From a virus: DNA of 64,000 nucleotides. A model generated the notes under the pieces. The model worked only from the letters and a program-made list of their open reading frames with translations. It made no database searches and was not told where the DNA came from. This document shows positions 35,349 to 44,475 of this stretch, one piece after another. Position 1 is the first letter of the stretch. Every line of letters begins with the position of its first letter. The position numbers and the translations under genes were made by a program. The stretch is from positions 1 through 64,000 of IMG/VR virus record IMGVR_UViG_3300037882_001257. One strand, given 5' to 3'.

Positions 35349-37073
35349 TTAAAGCTGTAAAGCCGTATCGACCTGGAAAACCCCGTCCCGCCCGCGATTG
35401 CCGGTCAAGAGCAGGGTATTGCTTTCAATCATCAGGTGTTGAAACTCCTTCCATATTTCTGGAAAAATTACCACGGATTCTAGTACACCCGTAATGTCAC
35501 TTATTTGTAAGAAAGCCATCTCTTGTCCAGGGTTCTTGCCCTTTTTGGTTTTCACCCTACGTACAGAATCTAGGTCGCAGGCAATCCTAATAGATTCCGC
35601 AAAGAACCCGTCCATGTATGCTCTGATAGTGCAATTTGCCTTATCAGCGTCGGCACACGCTTCGACTGCTGTACATGAAATCGGTATGCCTAACAGGCCA
35701 GTCTCAATACTAGCAATCCACCGAATATCATCTGATAGCTTGTGTGGTGGGTTTTCCAGTGTAAATAGTAGGTTCTTAATCTTATCTAAGCGTGACGCAT
35801 TAAAACATATAGCATCTTTACCTGTGCCCTTAGCGACTATAAATTGCAGAACTTCTCTCAGGGTTTTCATCGGATACTTTGCCGACGTTCTATGTCCCTC
35901 TTCATCGTAGTTATACAGCAGCAATAGTCGCTCTAATTTCGGCAGTTCTGTCTTGTTGATTTCGCTAAATACTTTGTACTGAAAAAGCATCTCGGTGCGA
36001 GACACCCCCATATATGACAAAGCCCCCGATTTAATCATAGCCTCTATACAGGTCTTAGACACTTTAGGCGTTAGATAGAGCAAGAATTCCAGCCAAGTCC
36101 ACTCTTTACGAGATTTCCCCAGCACCTTTTCGACTGCGTTAGTACGTTGGACCATTTTATCATAGACCTTAACCCCCACACCTTTAATGTCTACAAACCC
36201 AAAGTAAATATCACCATCAATAATCTTGAAGTGATTATTCATCTTTCGATAGTCTGGTGCTAGTACATTGATTCTAGCGTTTTTGGCGTCGGACACTAAT
36301 TCCCTAATCTCTACTTGCGGCTTTTGCTTAGCCTTCGCATAAAACAAGTATGAACAATAGAATGTTCTTGGAAAGTGGGCCTTAGTATACGCTGATAAAT
36401 ATCCATTAATAGCATACGTCACAGCGTGCGATTTGTTAAAACTGTAACGCTGAGACTTTTCTATCCAGTCGAAGATTTGTTCTGCTTCTTCTAGGGTGAC
36501 AATCTGAGTTTTGATACAACCTTCTATAAACTCCTTTTTGACCTTTGCCATAAGAGCGGGCAATTTCTTACCCATCGCCTTGCGTAGAACGTCAGCCTGT
36601 TGTAGATTAAATCCTGCTATGTCTCTCGCAATTTGCATAGCCTGTTCTTGGTATATCATCTCACCGTAGGTAGGTGATAAGCTAGCTTCTAAAGCAGGAT
36701 GATAATACGTCACAGCCTCTTTATTATTCTTACGGTCAATGTAGTGTTGAGTCACACTTTTCTCTGGACCGTCACCATCCTTACGCAAAACTTCGCTGGA
36801 ACCGGGGCGAATAATAGCCGCCAACGCAGCCAACTGCTCTATATTCTCAGGTTGTAGTTTCGCAGCAAGAGACTGTCCTAGTCTGCTTTCAAGCTGAAAG
36901 ACACCCTTAGTCTTGCCAGAGGCGATGAGGGCCCATGTGCGGGGGCAATCCAGAGGAATTTCACTTACGTCGGGATTTAATAGGATGACCGGCTTTCCAT
37001 TAACCTCCCCTTTACGGTGAAATTCGCACCCGCACCCAGGGAATTTATATAGCTTTTCCTCGACCGTACTCAT
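35349..37073 (-). CDS. dnaE: DNA polymerase III alpha subunit, C-terminal half (split DnaE)
   Basis: 574 residues from ATG 37073 (M of MSTVEEKL). It begins with the segment leading to SGKTKGVFQLES, then the fingers (AAIIRPGSS, MIYQEQAMQIARDIAGF, ADVLRKAMGKK, RYSFNKSHAVTYA), the helix-hairpin-helix region and a C-terminal OB fold. The catalytic aspartates are missing; they lie in the separate gene at 37896-39878. No intein motif is seen at the start. The two halves together (about 1,230 residues) match a complete DnaE and probably assemble as two subunits. Confidence 0.88.
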   Translation of the reverse strand: MSTVEEKLYKFPGCGCEFHRKGEVNGKPVILLNPDVSEIPLDCPRTWALIASGKTKGVFQLESRLGQSLAAKLQPENIEQLAALAAIIRPGSSEVLRKDGDGPEKSVTQHYIDRKNNKEAVTYYHPALEASLSPTYGEMIYQEQAMQIARDIAGFNLQQADVLRKAMGKKLPALMAKVKKEFIEGCIKTQIVTLEEAEQIFDWIEKSQRYSFNKSHAVTYAINGYLSAYTKAHFPRTFYCSYLFYAKAKQKPQVEIRELVSDAKNARINVLAPDYRKMNNHFKIIDGDIYFGFVDIKGVGVKVYDKMVQRTNAVEKVLGKSRKEWTWLEFLLYLTPKVSKTCIEAMIKSGALSYMGVSRTEMLFQYKVFSEINKTELPKLERLLLLYNYDEEGHRTSAKYPMKTLREVLQFIVAKGTGKDAICFNASRLDKIKNLLFTLENPPHKLSDDIRWIASIETGLLGIPISCTAVEACADADKANCTIRAYMDGFFAESIRIACDLDSVRRVKTKKGKNPGQEMAFLQISDITGVLESVVIFPEIWKEFQHLMIESNTLLLTGNRGRDGVFQVDTALQL

Positions 37074-37737
37074 CTGATAGTTCTTTCCATGTAGTAACCT
37101 TAGAAGCACATTCTCTATGCAGCTTCATAAAGCGTATGATTAATTCTGCCTCGTCCCGAACGTCTTTAAGGGCATCGTGCCCGCCATCTGTTTCCATTTT
37201 GAAGAATTGCCGGAGCGTATCCATCTTATAGTTTACCGGACCAAAAGTAAGGCCCTCAAACCACAAGAATATCATATCCTTCAGGTCCACCTTATCACGA
37301 CCGTTAAACATGGTATTCACACCGTATTTAGCATTCAGTCTATCAGCTATAATAAGGTCGAAGTCTTTTAGGTTTACACCGGCAGCAATAGGGGCTGTGT
37401 GCATACTCTTAGTTGGATTGTGCTTATTAATGTAGTCTGAGAATAGCCCCCAGGCGAATCTAGTGTCAGCCCCTCTTTTCCAGGTAGCTATAACATCTTC
37501 CCTGGTGATGTTCATAACCCTGGCATGGAAGTTGATAGTATCACTAATCTGCTCAGTGATGTATTCCGGCTTCTCAATCCCAGGCGGCTTGACCCTAATG
37601 TTGAACTCACTATCAGGTATAATCTCCAGCTTGATAGGGTTGATTGCCACAGCCCCTATTTGCACGATGTTACAGATAGAGGGGTCTGTTGAGTCTGTTT
37701 CAAGGTCAAATACTACTATTGTTTTCTTGTTCGCCAT
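37045..37737 (-). CDS. DnaQ-type 3'-5' exonuclease (proofreading)
   Basis: 230 residues. IVVFDLETDSTDP (DxE, motif I), ITREDVI and GVNLKDFDLIIADRL (motif II), and GGHDALKDVRDEAELI (HxxxxxD, motif III) are the DEDDh exonuclease signature. It removes mismatched nucleotides for the polymerase. It sits between the two halves of the split DnaE and overlaps the C-half by 29 bases, so all are translated together. Confidence 0.88.
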   Translation of the reverse strand: MANKKTIVVFDLETDSTDPSICNIVQIGAVAINPIKLEIIPDSEFNIRVKPPGIEKPEYITEQISDTINFHARVMNITREDVIATWKRGADTRFAWGLFSDYINKHNPTKSMHTAPIAAGVNLKDFDLIIADRLNAKYGVNTMFNGRDKVDLKDMIFLWFEGLTFGPVNYKMDTLRQFFKMETDGGHDALKDVRDEAELIIRFMKLHRECASKVTTWKELSDEYGRGKAI

Positions 37738-37909
37738 ATGGTTCGACTAGCATTATATGCCCGCATAGTATTCCACTACCATCCACTTCATCCAGCGCGT
37801 TCCATTCGGCCTGACAGCACTTGTCTTTAAAAAACGGCTCGGTCTTACGATATACGCGCCCGCCATACAAAAACAACCCGTCAATAGGAAGCTCGCTAAA
37901 ACGAATCAT
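37706..37909 (-). CDS. small hypothetical protein within the polymerase operon
   Basis: 67 residues, ATG 37909 overlapping the DnaE N-half stop by 14 bases and the exonuclease start by 32. FSELPIDGLFLYGGRVYRK is a beta-structured pattern common in small phage proteins. No catalytic residues. It may be a polymerase accessory, but there is nothing to show this beyond location. Confidence 0.5.
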   Translation of the reverse strand: MIRFSELPIDGLFLYGGRVYRKTEPFFKDKCCQAEWNALDEVDGSGILCGHIMLVEPYGEQENNSSI

Positions 37910-39878
37910 AAAACGCCTCGTCTATAGACTCTCTTTCGTCTGCAATAATATCTCCGAATTCTAGTATTTGTTGCGCACCCATAATCTTGTCAAGAAGAGT
38001 CAGACCTAGAATATCCATTTTAACCATTCCTATAGCTTCCAGGTCATTCATTTCCATACCAGCTACAACCGTCTTTTTCTTGGGGTCGTAAACCATTGGA
38101 CAGCATTGAGATAGGGGTTCTTGAGAAATGATAACACCAGCAGCGTGCTTTGACTGGATAATCTTTGTGCCTTCCAGTCGCATAGCTTGCTCGAAGCGGT
38201 GTGCTAAAGGCCCTTGCAAAACCCCGTTGTCATTCATGGTACACCACTCAGCAAAGTCGCCAGCTTTCTCTTCCAGGGCAAATCTAATAAGAGAAGCTTC
38301 GCCGGTTTCTTCCTTCATATGTTGAAGTTCACCAGCTACCTTAGAAGGTTCCGGGATAAGCTTTGTAATGCGATTTATCTCGTCAAATGTCATATCCCCA
38401 TAAGCGGAGAATACATCCTTAAGAGCCGCTCTACCTTTCATGGTTTGCAGCGTAATCATTTGACAAACTTTATCATGTCCATACTGTTGCTTGATATAGT
38501 CAATCACAGCATCTCTCTTGGTAGCTGGAACGTCCATATCAATATCAGGCAGTGAAATATTTTCCGCCGTATTACGACCCGCATTGTAGAACCTTTCAAA
38601 TAACAAATCGTACTTAATAGGGTCTACGCTTGTAATGCCTGTGAGGCGCGATATGATGCTGCCGCCGCAACTGCCCCTAGAGCTACCCGCCAACCACCCG
38701 TTCTTTCTAATGAAATTAAGAATGTCTTGGCAAATGAGAAAATAACCCGATAGGTTAGCGCCCTCAACCACGTCTAATTCGTGCTTTACTCTGTCTCCAT
38801 AAAGCCCGTACTTGCTCTTATCAATTCTCTTGGCTAATCCACCCCATCCCTCTCGGCACAAGTATCTTAGGTACTCTTTAGGTTGCCCCTCATACGGAGC
38901 AGGACAAGCGAACGGCGGCAACTGCGGGTTCTTGGTAATCTCATAAGACTCAATCTTATCTGCTATTTCTAGCGTGTTATCTAGTTCTTCCTCGGTGTGC
39001 CCGAACCCTATCATTTCTTCTGCGGAAGGAATGTAGAATGCGTCACTGTTAAAGAACGAATTAAGTTGAAAGTCTGGTTTCTTGCCACGAGCTATCGTCA
39101 CGCCCATGCTGCGGCACAATAAGATAGCTTGGTCACTAGCTTGTTCTTGAAAGGCGTAGTGTGCATCGGGGGTGCAAATTACCGGAATACCAGTCAATTG
39201 TGATAGCTTAGTAATGCAATCTGACAATTGAATTTGTATGGGAATAATACGCTTAGCATACCTTTGAGATTCCAAATAGAAGTTTCCCTTGCCAAACAAA
39301 ACCTGTAGATAGTTGGCAAGAATGACCGCATCCTTTTCCCAGTTGGGCTTTATCTTATCATCCTCAACTATAGCGTTGGCGATATGAGAACCTAAGTGCC
39401 CACTGAAGCCTATGATAGAACCATCTAAGTAGGTGGCAAGCTGTTCCAGAGAGAGACGAGGGTGATAATAGAAGTGGTCAGGGTCATTAGACGCCGATGT
39501 AATCTGGATGAGCTGTTTCCATCCGTGATAACTTTTGCTTAAGACCGGTATATGAGCCAGCTTTTTGTTCTCTGGAACTTTTAGCTTGGCATCATCTTTA
39601 CTGATGTATAGCTCACAACCAATAATAGGTTTTAGTTTCGCAGGAGAAAAGGTCTCCATTGAACAAGTTAATGTAGGATGGTCATCCTTTTGCTTGCCGC
39701 ACTGACACACGTTTTTGATGGCTTTGTGGAACTGGACCACGCCTGAAACAGTGCCGTGGTCCGTAAGCGCACAACTCCCGGAACCTATCTCAACCGTTCT
39801 CGCAGCCATATGTTTAGGCTGAGAGAGTCCATCCAGCAAACTAAAATGGCTATGAGCATGTAGGGGAACGTATTTCAT
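37896..39878 (-). CDS. dnaE: DNA polymerase III alpha subunit, N-terminal half with catalytic palm
   Basis: 660 residues. The PHP domain is intact (LHAHSHFSLLDG, LTDHGTVSG, GCELYI, PDAHY). The palm has RGSCGGSIISRLTGIT, LPDIDMDV (two catalytic Asp near residue 444) and VKMDILGL (third Asp near 619). The protein ends 40 residues later, just before the segment GKTKGVFQLES that opens the next half at 35349-37073. It copies phage DNA together with that half. The ATG overlaps the upstream membrane-protein stop by 4 bases. Confidence 0.9.
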   Translation of the reverse strand: MKYVPLHAHSHFSLLDGLSQPKHMAARTVEIGSGSCALTDHGTVSGVVQFHKAIKNVCQCGKQKDDHPTLTCSMETFSPAKLKPIIGCELYISKDDAKLKVPENKKLAHIPVLSKSYHGWKQLIQITSASNDPDHFYYHPRLSLEQLATYLDGSIIGFSGHLGSHIANAIVEDDKIKPNWEKDAVILANYLQVLFGKGNFYLESQRYAKRIIPIQIQLSDCITKLSQLTGIPVICTPDAHYAFQEQASDQAILLCRSMGVTIARGKKPDFQLNSFFNSDAFYIPSAEEMIGFGHTEEELDNTLEIADKIESYEITKNPQLPPFACPAPYEGQPKEYLRYLCREGWGGLAKRIDKSKYGLYGDRVKHELDVVEGANLSGYFLICQDILNFIRKNGWLAGSSRGSCGGSIISRLTGITSVDPIKYDLLFERFYNAGRNTAENISLPDIDMDVPATKRDAVIDYIKQQYGHDKVCQMITLQTMKGRAALKDVFSAYGDMTFDEINRITKLIPEPSKVAGELQHMKEETGEASLIRFALEEKAGDFAEWCTMNDNGVLQGPLAHRFEQAMRLEGTKIIQSKHAAGVIISQEPLSQCCPMVYDPKKKTVVAGMEMNDLEAIGMVKMDILGLTLLDKIMGAQQILEFGDIIADERESIDEAFYDSF

Positions 39879-40435
39879 TCATAGTCTTTCTTTATGTTTG
39901 GCTGTAAACCCGGAACTCTTTGCCCTAGAACGCTTTCGTCTAATTGACCTTCCTCTCCCTTTGGTTTGGGTTTCTGTTCGCCTTCCTTTGGTGGTAGCTT
40001 CTTTTCCATGACAATAGCTTGCCCCTCACCGAGTCCCTTCATCATAGCTTGGACCTTTTTGTGGGTGTCTCTTGAGTAGGGGATTTTGTAGACGCGAGGC
40101 TCCCGCTTTTTAATGCCGAAACCGGCAATCGTAATTACATCCTTTTGCTGTACAGAAAGGTCTGAAGCGGTTAGATAGATTTGCCCTAAGCCGGTAGTTG
40201 GCCCTGGTTCCACTACAGAAGCGCCGAAGAACCTATACTTTTGTGGTAGTGGGTCATCTATGGGCCAGCCTTTAATTTCCTGGATGGAGAACCACACGAA
40301 CACACTCAAGAACGCTGTGGCCGCACACGCCCCTATCTTCAATAGCCAGTGAGTGCTGGACCCGTGGAAAATAAGCCACAGTAACAAAAGAATTACTGCG
40401 CTGATTGTGATTGGAATAATCATGGACTCAATCAT
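39875..40435 (-). CDS. two-helix membrane protein of the channel module
   Basis: 186 residues. Transmembrane helices at about 5-24 and 30-51, then a 135-residue soluble part with short strands (DVITIAGFGIKKREPRV) and a Pro/Lys/Glu-rich tail. ATGA overlaps join it to the MotB-like gene before it and the polymerase gene after it. No family recognised. Its coupling to the channel pair suggests a third subunit of the same complex. Confidence 0.6.
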   Translation of the reverse strand: MIESMIIPITISAVILLLLWLIFHGSSTHWLLKIGACAATAFLSVFVWFSIQEIKGWPIDDPLPQKYRFFGASVVEPGPTTGLGQIYLTASDLSVQQKDVITIAGFGIKKREPRVYKIPYSRDTHKKVQAMMKGLGEGQAIVMEKKLPPKEGEQKPKPKGEEGQLDESVLGQRVPGLQPNIKKDYE

Positions 40436-41052
40436 GGCTGTAGGCCCTCATTGATTGCTGTGAACGACTTAGGTACGGTCTTTGTTATCTCTGCTACGTT
40501 GCCAGCCCTGTCTAGTGTAAAGCGACAAACGTGCTTTTCGTCTTTCTCTGCTGATAGAATTAGTTTGTCCTCAAAGACAGTCCTTACACTAGGATTCAAC
40601 TGTTCAATTCTCACCTGCACCGGGGTATCGCCAAGGTGGAGTTTTTTAGCATAGAGCTGAACATTAAAGATGTACTCTCCCGGCAGGAACCCTCGTATGG
40701 TAAGAGTTTCCTTATTCTCTTTGAAAATCTTTCGTTCTCCATCGACAGTTATATATTGGTCGCTACTATCACCAATATCGTCCCTATCCAGGTGCATTAA
40801 GCCGGCGTCTTTCTTGCCAAACCACGCAATGTTATGAGCAGGGTCTTCCACGTAAGTATCGACATCTACATTGATGTTTTCCGGCCATTCAACCGTAATC
40901 ATGTAGTCTGCCTTGACCACTATCTTGCGGTCCTGTTCTATCTTCTTTTGAAAGCTGACAAACGCCATGACTACTAGAAAACATATCATCCAGTACATGC
41001 TAAGATTGGTCATAATATCGACCATTGCTGTGTCGTCGTCATTCTTATACAT
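40432..41052 (-). CDS. MotB/ExbD-like channel partner with a beta-rich periplasmic domain
   Basis: 206 residues, ATG 41052 behind GGAGG. Residues 10-34 are a single transmembrane helix with a leading aspartate (MVDIMTNLSMYWMICF, D12), aligning with the proton-binding Asp of MotB (ADFMT) and ExbD (IDVML). After a short linker, residues about 50-200 form a beta-rich domain (ITVEWPENINVDVDTYVEDP, IRGFLPGEYIFNVQLYAKK) that recalls DUF2135/YfaP-type folds. No OmpA-like peptidoglycan-binding motif is present. The Asp and helix are visible; ion flow is inferred. Confidence 0.65.
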   Translation of the reverse strand: MYKNDDDTAMVDIMTNLSMYWMICFLVVMAFVSFQKKIEQDRKIVVKADYMITVEWPENINVDVDTYVEDPAHNIAWFGKKDAGLMHLDRDDIGDSSDQYITVDGERKIFKENKETLTIRGFLPGEYIFNVQLYAKKLHLGDTPVQVRIEQLNPSVRTVFEDKLILSAEKDEKHVCRFTLDRAGNVAEITKTVPKSFTAINEGLQP

Positions 41053-41578
41053 CCTTTTCCTCCCTGTCTAGAATCTCACGGACTTTCAAAGCCTTTTCTA
41101 GATTAAAAGTTTGCAGAACGAGAAACATATTGATGACCAAACCGGCAATGGTAGTATACAGGGCAGTCGTAACGCCGACACCGGTTTCATTAAGAACGAG
41201 CCGCAGGCTGTCGGGGTTTGCAGTATCTAGCTTAGAGAATGCTTCTAAAGCCATCACGATGCCAATACCTGTTCCTAAGAACCCTAATTTAGATGCTATA
41301 CTAGCACCTAGCCAGCCCTCTTCTTTGGCGTTCTGGTAGATACTGACTAACTTAGACTTTTTATCTGTAATGTAATGCTTACCCATCGCATACAGATAAG
41401 TGATAACACCGAGTCTCAATGATAGTGCAGTACCACCAACGATAATGCCCCATGTTATAAACGTAGGGTCATTCTTGTTGATTAGGGTTGACAGTCCCGA
41501 CAAGTGCCCTACAATAAACACAGTTATCATACCAACAAATACCAACAGCCATCTCAAAAACACGATTGGGTTTTTCAT
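41045..41578 (-). CDS. MotA/TolQ/ExbB-family proton-channel protein
   Basis: 177 residues with four helices at about 6-27, 40-64, 97-115 and 133-156. The signature lies in the last two: KLGFLGTGIGIVMALEAF and GVGVTTALYTTIAGLVINM, the polar-threonine lines of MotA/ExbB pores. The cytoplasmic loop is only about 30 residues, far shorter than in MotA (about 295 residues in all) or ExbB (about 240). Starts right after the nuclease gene and overlaps the MotB-like gene by 8 bases, the usual order for such pairs. Family assignment is good; the phage role is unknown. Confidence 0.78.
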   Translation of the reverse strand: MKNPIVFLRWLLVFVGMITVFIVGHLSGLSTLINKNDPTFITWGIIVGGTALSLRLGVITYLYAMGKHYITDKKSKLVSIYQNAKEEGWLGASIASKLGFLGTGIGIVMALEAFSKLDTANPDSLRLVLNETGVGVTTALYTTIAGLVINMFLVLQTFNLEKALKVREILDREEKDV

Positions 41579-42640
41579 CTAAATACTCCCTGGGTTCCTA
41601 TACTCCGTAAAGTCGTATCCATCCTTCTTCATATGTTGAATAACCTTATCCATTGGTCTGTGCTTCAAAGCAAAGTGAATCTGGTCACACTGATTCATAA
41701 AATTACCATTGGAATACGTTAGCGGGACCACGTTGGTTCCCTCGAAGGTATTTTTATTAAGCGGGCAAAATGCACACGGTGACTTAAACAAGGGGACGTT
41801 TCTGTGAATGTCCTTGAATCGGAGAGGATTTGTAGTAGCCTTAATAATTTCAATCTTCTCTCGAATCTGTTGCAGGGTGCCTACTATATCGTTCTTTTCA
41901 AAAAACATGGTAAAAGGTCCACCGTCTTTGATGTAAAAAACGGTGACTACCAAGTGTTCTATTTCTGGAAACAATTTAAAAACAGCTAAGTGGTATAATC
42001 TCAACTGCAAATCAACTAGAAAATCATCGTAGGTCTTTTCCGGTCTACCTACTTTACCCCAATTCACACGCGAGCCAGTTTTCCAGTCTACAATCTCATA
42101 GACACCCTTAGATATTTCCCGTATGAAGTCTATGCTTCCCATTGCGGCAATAGTGCCGTCAAGTATCGTTCCATCTACTAACTCATAGCGATATTTAGCC
42201 CATTCTTCTGGCAGCGGAAAGTCGAACTTCCCTTCGGTTCTAATGATGTGGCTTTTTCTAGGGTCATAAGCTCCGTTCTTATAAGAGACTGCTTCATGGG
42301 CCCACTTCTTACAGTCTCTCTTGTCGGCCTTAGCCCACTTGTGATGTGAGAAAGCGGTGCTATAATAGTCATAGACTTCGTCAATCAAGGGGTCTAATTT
42401 TATCTTCTCGACCTTGGACGTTACCTCTCCAAAGACTTCATCTTCAAAGTGTGGCAGTCCGTCCTGTTGAGCTTTCTTAGCACTGGCAAGAATCTCCATC
42501 ACTTTGTGTACAATGGTGCCTTTGTCTGCGGCCTTATTAGAGGGCCCAGCCCATCCTAAAATGTACTCTCCAAACATTTTCATTTGGCACATTTCGTGAG
42601 TGCCATACATGGAGGAGCGTAAGTAAGTAATGGGAATCAT
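41579..42640 (-). CDS. Cas4/RecB-like PD-(D/E)XK nuclease with a probable Fe-S cluster
   Basis: 353 residues. KGTIVHKVMEIL (H45), GSIDFIRE (D171), YEIVDWKTG (D185, K187) and QLRLYHL (Q212, Y216) are motifs of the RecB/Cas4 nuclease group. Cysteines C18, C289, C292 and C318 are placed like the four ligands of the AddB/Cas4 iron-sulfur cluster. It likely resects or trims DNA ends during recombination and replication, next to primase and polymerase genes. Confidence 0.82.
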   Translation of the reverse strand: MIPITYLRSSMYGTHEMCQMKMFGEYILGWAGPSNKAADKGTIVHKVMEILASAKKAQQDGLPHFEDEVFGEVTSKVEKIKLDPLIDEVYDYYSTAFSHHKWAKADKRDCKKWAHEAVSYKNGAYDPRKSHIIRTEGKFDFPLPEEWAKYRYELVDGTILDGTIAAMGSIDFIREISKGVYEIVDWKTGSRVNWGKVGRPEKTYDDFLVDLQLRLYHLAVFKLFPEIEHLVVTVFYIKDGGPFTMFFEKNDIVGTLQQIREKIEIIKATTNPLRFKDIHRNVPLFKSPCAFCPLNKNTFEGTNVVPLTYSNGNFMNQCDQIHFALKHRPMDKVIQHMKKDGYDFTEYRNPGSI

Positions 42641-43309
42641 TTACCGGTTCTTCCGAAGGTATGTAGTGAACCAGTCGAACACCATCGTATTCTTTTCCAA
42701 AAGGGTTAGTGACTCGTTCTCTATCACTAGGTCAAAGTTTCTCCAGCTAAAATTATGTTGGTCAAGCGCAGTCTCAGAGTGATGGTCAGATTGGTAGGGG
42801 TCTCTACAAAGCCTAATAACAATGCCTCCCTTGTCTTTAATGCCGTGTACTTCGTTAGGGAAACGAACATCAGGTATGAAGATTATATCAACAGAGGGTT
42901 TCTTGGCGATTGTTCTGAATGCTGTCTCTACCCATATGTTGGGGTTCATCTTGCGAAAGATTTCAGTGCCAACATATTGCATGACTTCGCGTGCAGTCAT
43001 AGCTCCGCTATCGTGAGGGACTAAGTCCCAATCGTAACAAATGTTGCCCCATTTATCTTCAAAAGAAGGGTTAACAACCCCTGGCATATCCTCCCACTTG
43101 TACTGCGTAGCAGTATTCTTTTGCTCGTCAGTCCCATAAACCTGTTCATGGGTCAACCCCATAACATTCTTGATTAAATCCTTCAGAGGTTCTGCAAACG
43201 TAAAGATGTCACACTTGTCGTGTAACTCGTTAACCAAAAACTCCGCTGTCGAACTCTTACCTGATTGTTTTCGGCCTGAAATGCCAACTATTAATGGTTT
43301 GCCGCTCAT
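42641..43309 (-). CDS. deoxynucleoside monophosphate kinase
   Basis: 222 residues from ATG 43309, chosen for the ATGA overlap with the primase stop. GISGRKQSGKSS (Walker A, residues 9-20), DIIFIPDVRFPNE and VIRLCRDP fit the phage dNMP kinase family (T4 gene 1 type). It phosphorylates dNMPs to dNDPs and works with ThyA, dCMP deaminase and ribonucleotide reductase encoded to the right. Confidence 0.82.
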   Translation of the reverse strand: MSGKPLIVGISGRKQSGKSSTAEFLVNELHDKCDIFTFAEPLKDLIKNVMGLTHEQVYGTDEQKNTATQYKWEDMPGVVNPSFEDKWGNICYDWDLVPHDSGAMTAREVMQYVGTEIFRKMNPNIWVETAFRTIAKKPSVDIIFIPDVRFPNEVHGIKDKGGIVIRLCRDPYQSDHHSETALDQHNFSWRNFDLVIENESLTLLEKNTMVFDWFTTYLRKNR

Positions 43310-44475
43310 GTATTCAAATAGCCTCCATAAACATCTAGTTTTTGTAGTATTGGCCTTAACCAATCGTTTACGTCCGAAGGACTCATATCTCCAACATCCG
43401 ACTTATTAGGCTTGATGCCAATAATATTGTATTGGTCGTTACACTTCTTCTTTACGTCTGCAATTAGAGTGTCCCCACCGGCGTCGTTATCGCCTACTAC
43501 TAATATACTGAGCGCACCGCTGCCGTCAAGCAACCTTTTCTGGCCGCTCGACAAGCTAGTACCAAAAGTAGCCACGGAATTGCAAATCTCCGCTTCCTCA
43601 ATTCTCCATACGTTTCCAGGGCTTTCTACCACGATTACGATACCGCTTCTCTTAATGCAGACTTTCGCAGAAGAAAAGTTGTATAGCGTGTTCTCCCCAT
43701 CAAACCCCTTAGAGTGTTTCCATTTTGAGTATAACCACCGCTTTTCGACTGCCGGGCATTCCCCTTCGTGGTAAGATTGGCACTTTGGGCACTCACTGAA
43801 CAAACTCCGACCTGTGCAACCCACCAAAAAATGCCCTGTGGCGTCGTACACGGGCACTACGGCGCGTTTATAAAAGGGTTTGGCCGGATTGAGGCACGTT
43901 CCTACGTCGTATTTAACCAAGACCTCTGGCGAATAGCGACGATTTAGGTAGTAGGGGCACGGAATAACTAACCCCGACTTTAACACGTCGTCTCTAGTGG
44001 CCTCGTACTGTTTTAACTGATGTTGCCCAGTAATCTTACTTAGGCTCGTAAACTTCTTCTTTTCTACTTCTTCTTCCGTTACAGAGTGTAAGGAATAGTC
44101 TTTGTTTAAGATAGAGGTGCAATAGTCAACAGCATCCTGAAATGATACTGCCTCATCACCGGGAAATTCCCAGTTGTGCCTAACATGTGATAAAACCCCT
44201 CTAATGAACCCGATTGCTGTTGCTACAAATTCCTTTTCGCAACCACGAGTATTACATCTCCAATTACCCTTGTATGTTTCCCCGGTCAGATAAAGATTGA
44301 CCGCGCTGTTCTTATCCCCGCCATGAACAGGACAAGGCCCGATTAGCATTTTGCCAATGGGCCTGATGTCTATATTCAGAGCATGTATAAACAAGTCTAT
44401 GTTATCGACTATGTCATTGCCAAGCTCATATAGCTGTTCTTGATTTAGATTAGGTTTCCCAGGCGATTTTGTCAT
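43306..44475 (-). CDS. DnaG-type primase
   Basis: 389 residues. CHC2-type zinc finger at C48/H51/C74/C79 (CPVHGGDK, WRCNTRGCE). The primase core includes AVVPVYDATGHFLVGCTGRS, and the Toprim part has IVIVVESPGNVWRIEEAE and LVVGDNDAGGDT. It makes RNA primers for the DnaB/DnaE-type replisome. Its start overlaps the helicase stop by 26 bases. Shorter than bacterial DnaG because the helicase-binding domain is missing. Confidence 0.88.
   Translation of the reverse strand: MTKSPGKPNLNQEQLYELGNDIVDNIDLFIHALNIDIRPIGKMLIGPCPVHGGDKNSAVNLYLTGETYKGNWRCNTRGCEKEFVATAIGFIRGVLSHVRHNWEFPGDEAVSFQDAVDYCTSILNKDYSLHSVTEEEVEKKKFTSLSKITGQHQLKQYEATRDDVLKSGLVIPCPYYLNRRYSPEVLVKYDVGTCLNPAKPFYKRAVVPVYDATGHFLVGCTGRSLFSECPKCQSYHEGECPAVEKRWLYSKWKHSKGFDGENTLYNFSSAKVCIKRSGIVIVVESPGNVWRIEEAEICNSVATFGTSLSSGQKRLLDGSGALSILVVGDNDAGGDTLIADVKKKCNDQYNIIGIKPNKSDVGDMSPSDVNDWLRPILQKLDVYGGYLNT

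Noticed and set aside
37045-39878. Split intein joining the two DNA polymerase halves, as in cyanobacterial DnaE
   Set aside because: The break lies after the palm, not at the RYSFNKSH intein site; neither junction shows intein blocks (no Cys1/HN ends).
39875-41578. A complete Zorya defence system
   Set aside because: Only the channel-type components are visible; no ZorC/ZorD or ZorE-type gene lies nearby, and the MotB-like protein lacks the OmpA-like peptidoglycan-binding domain.
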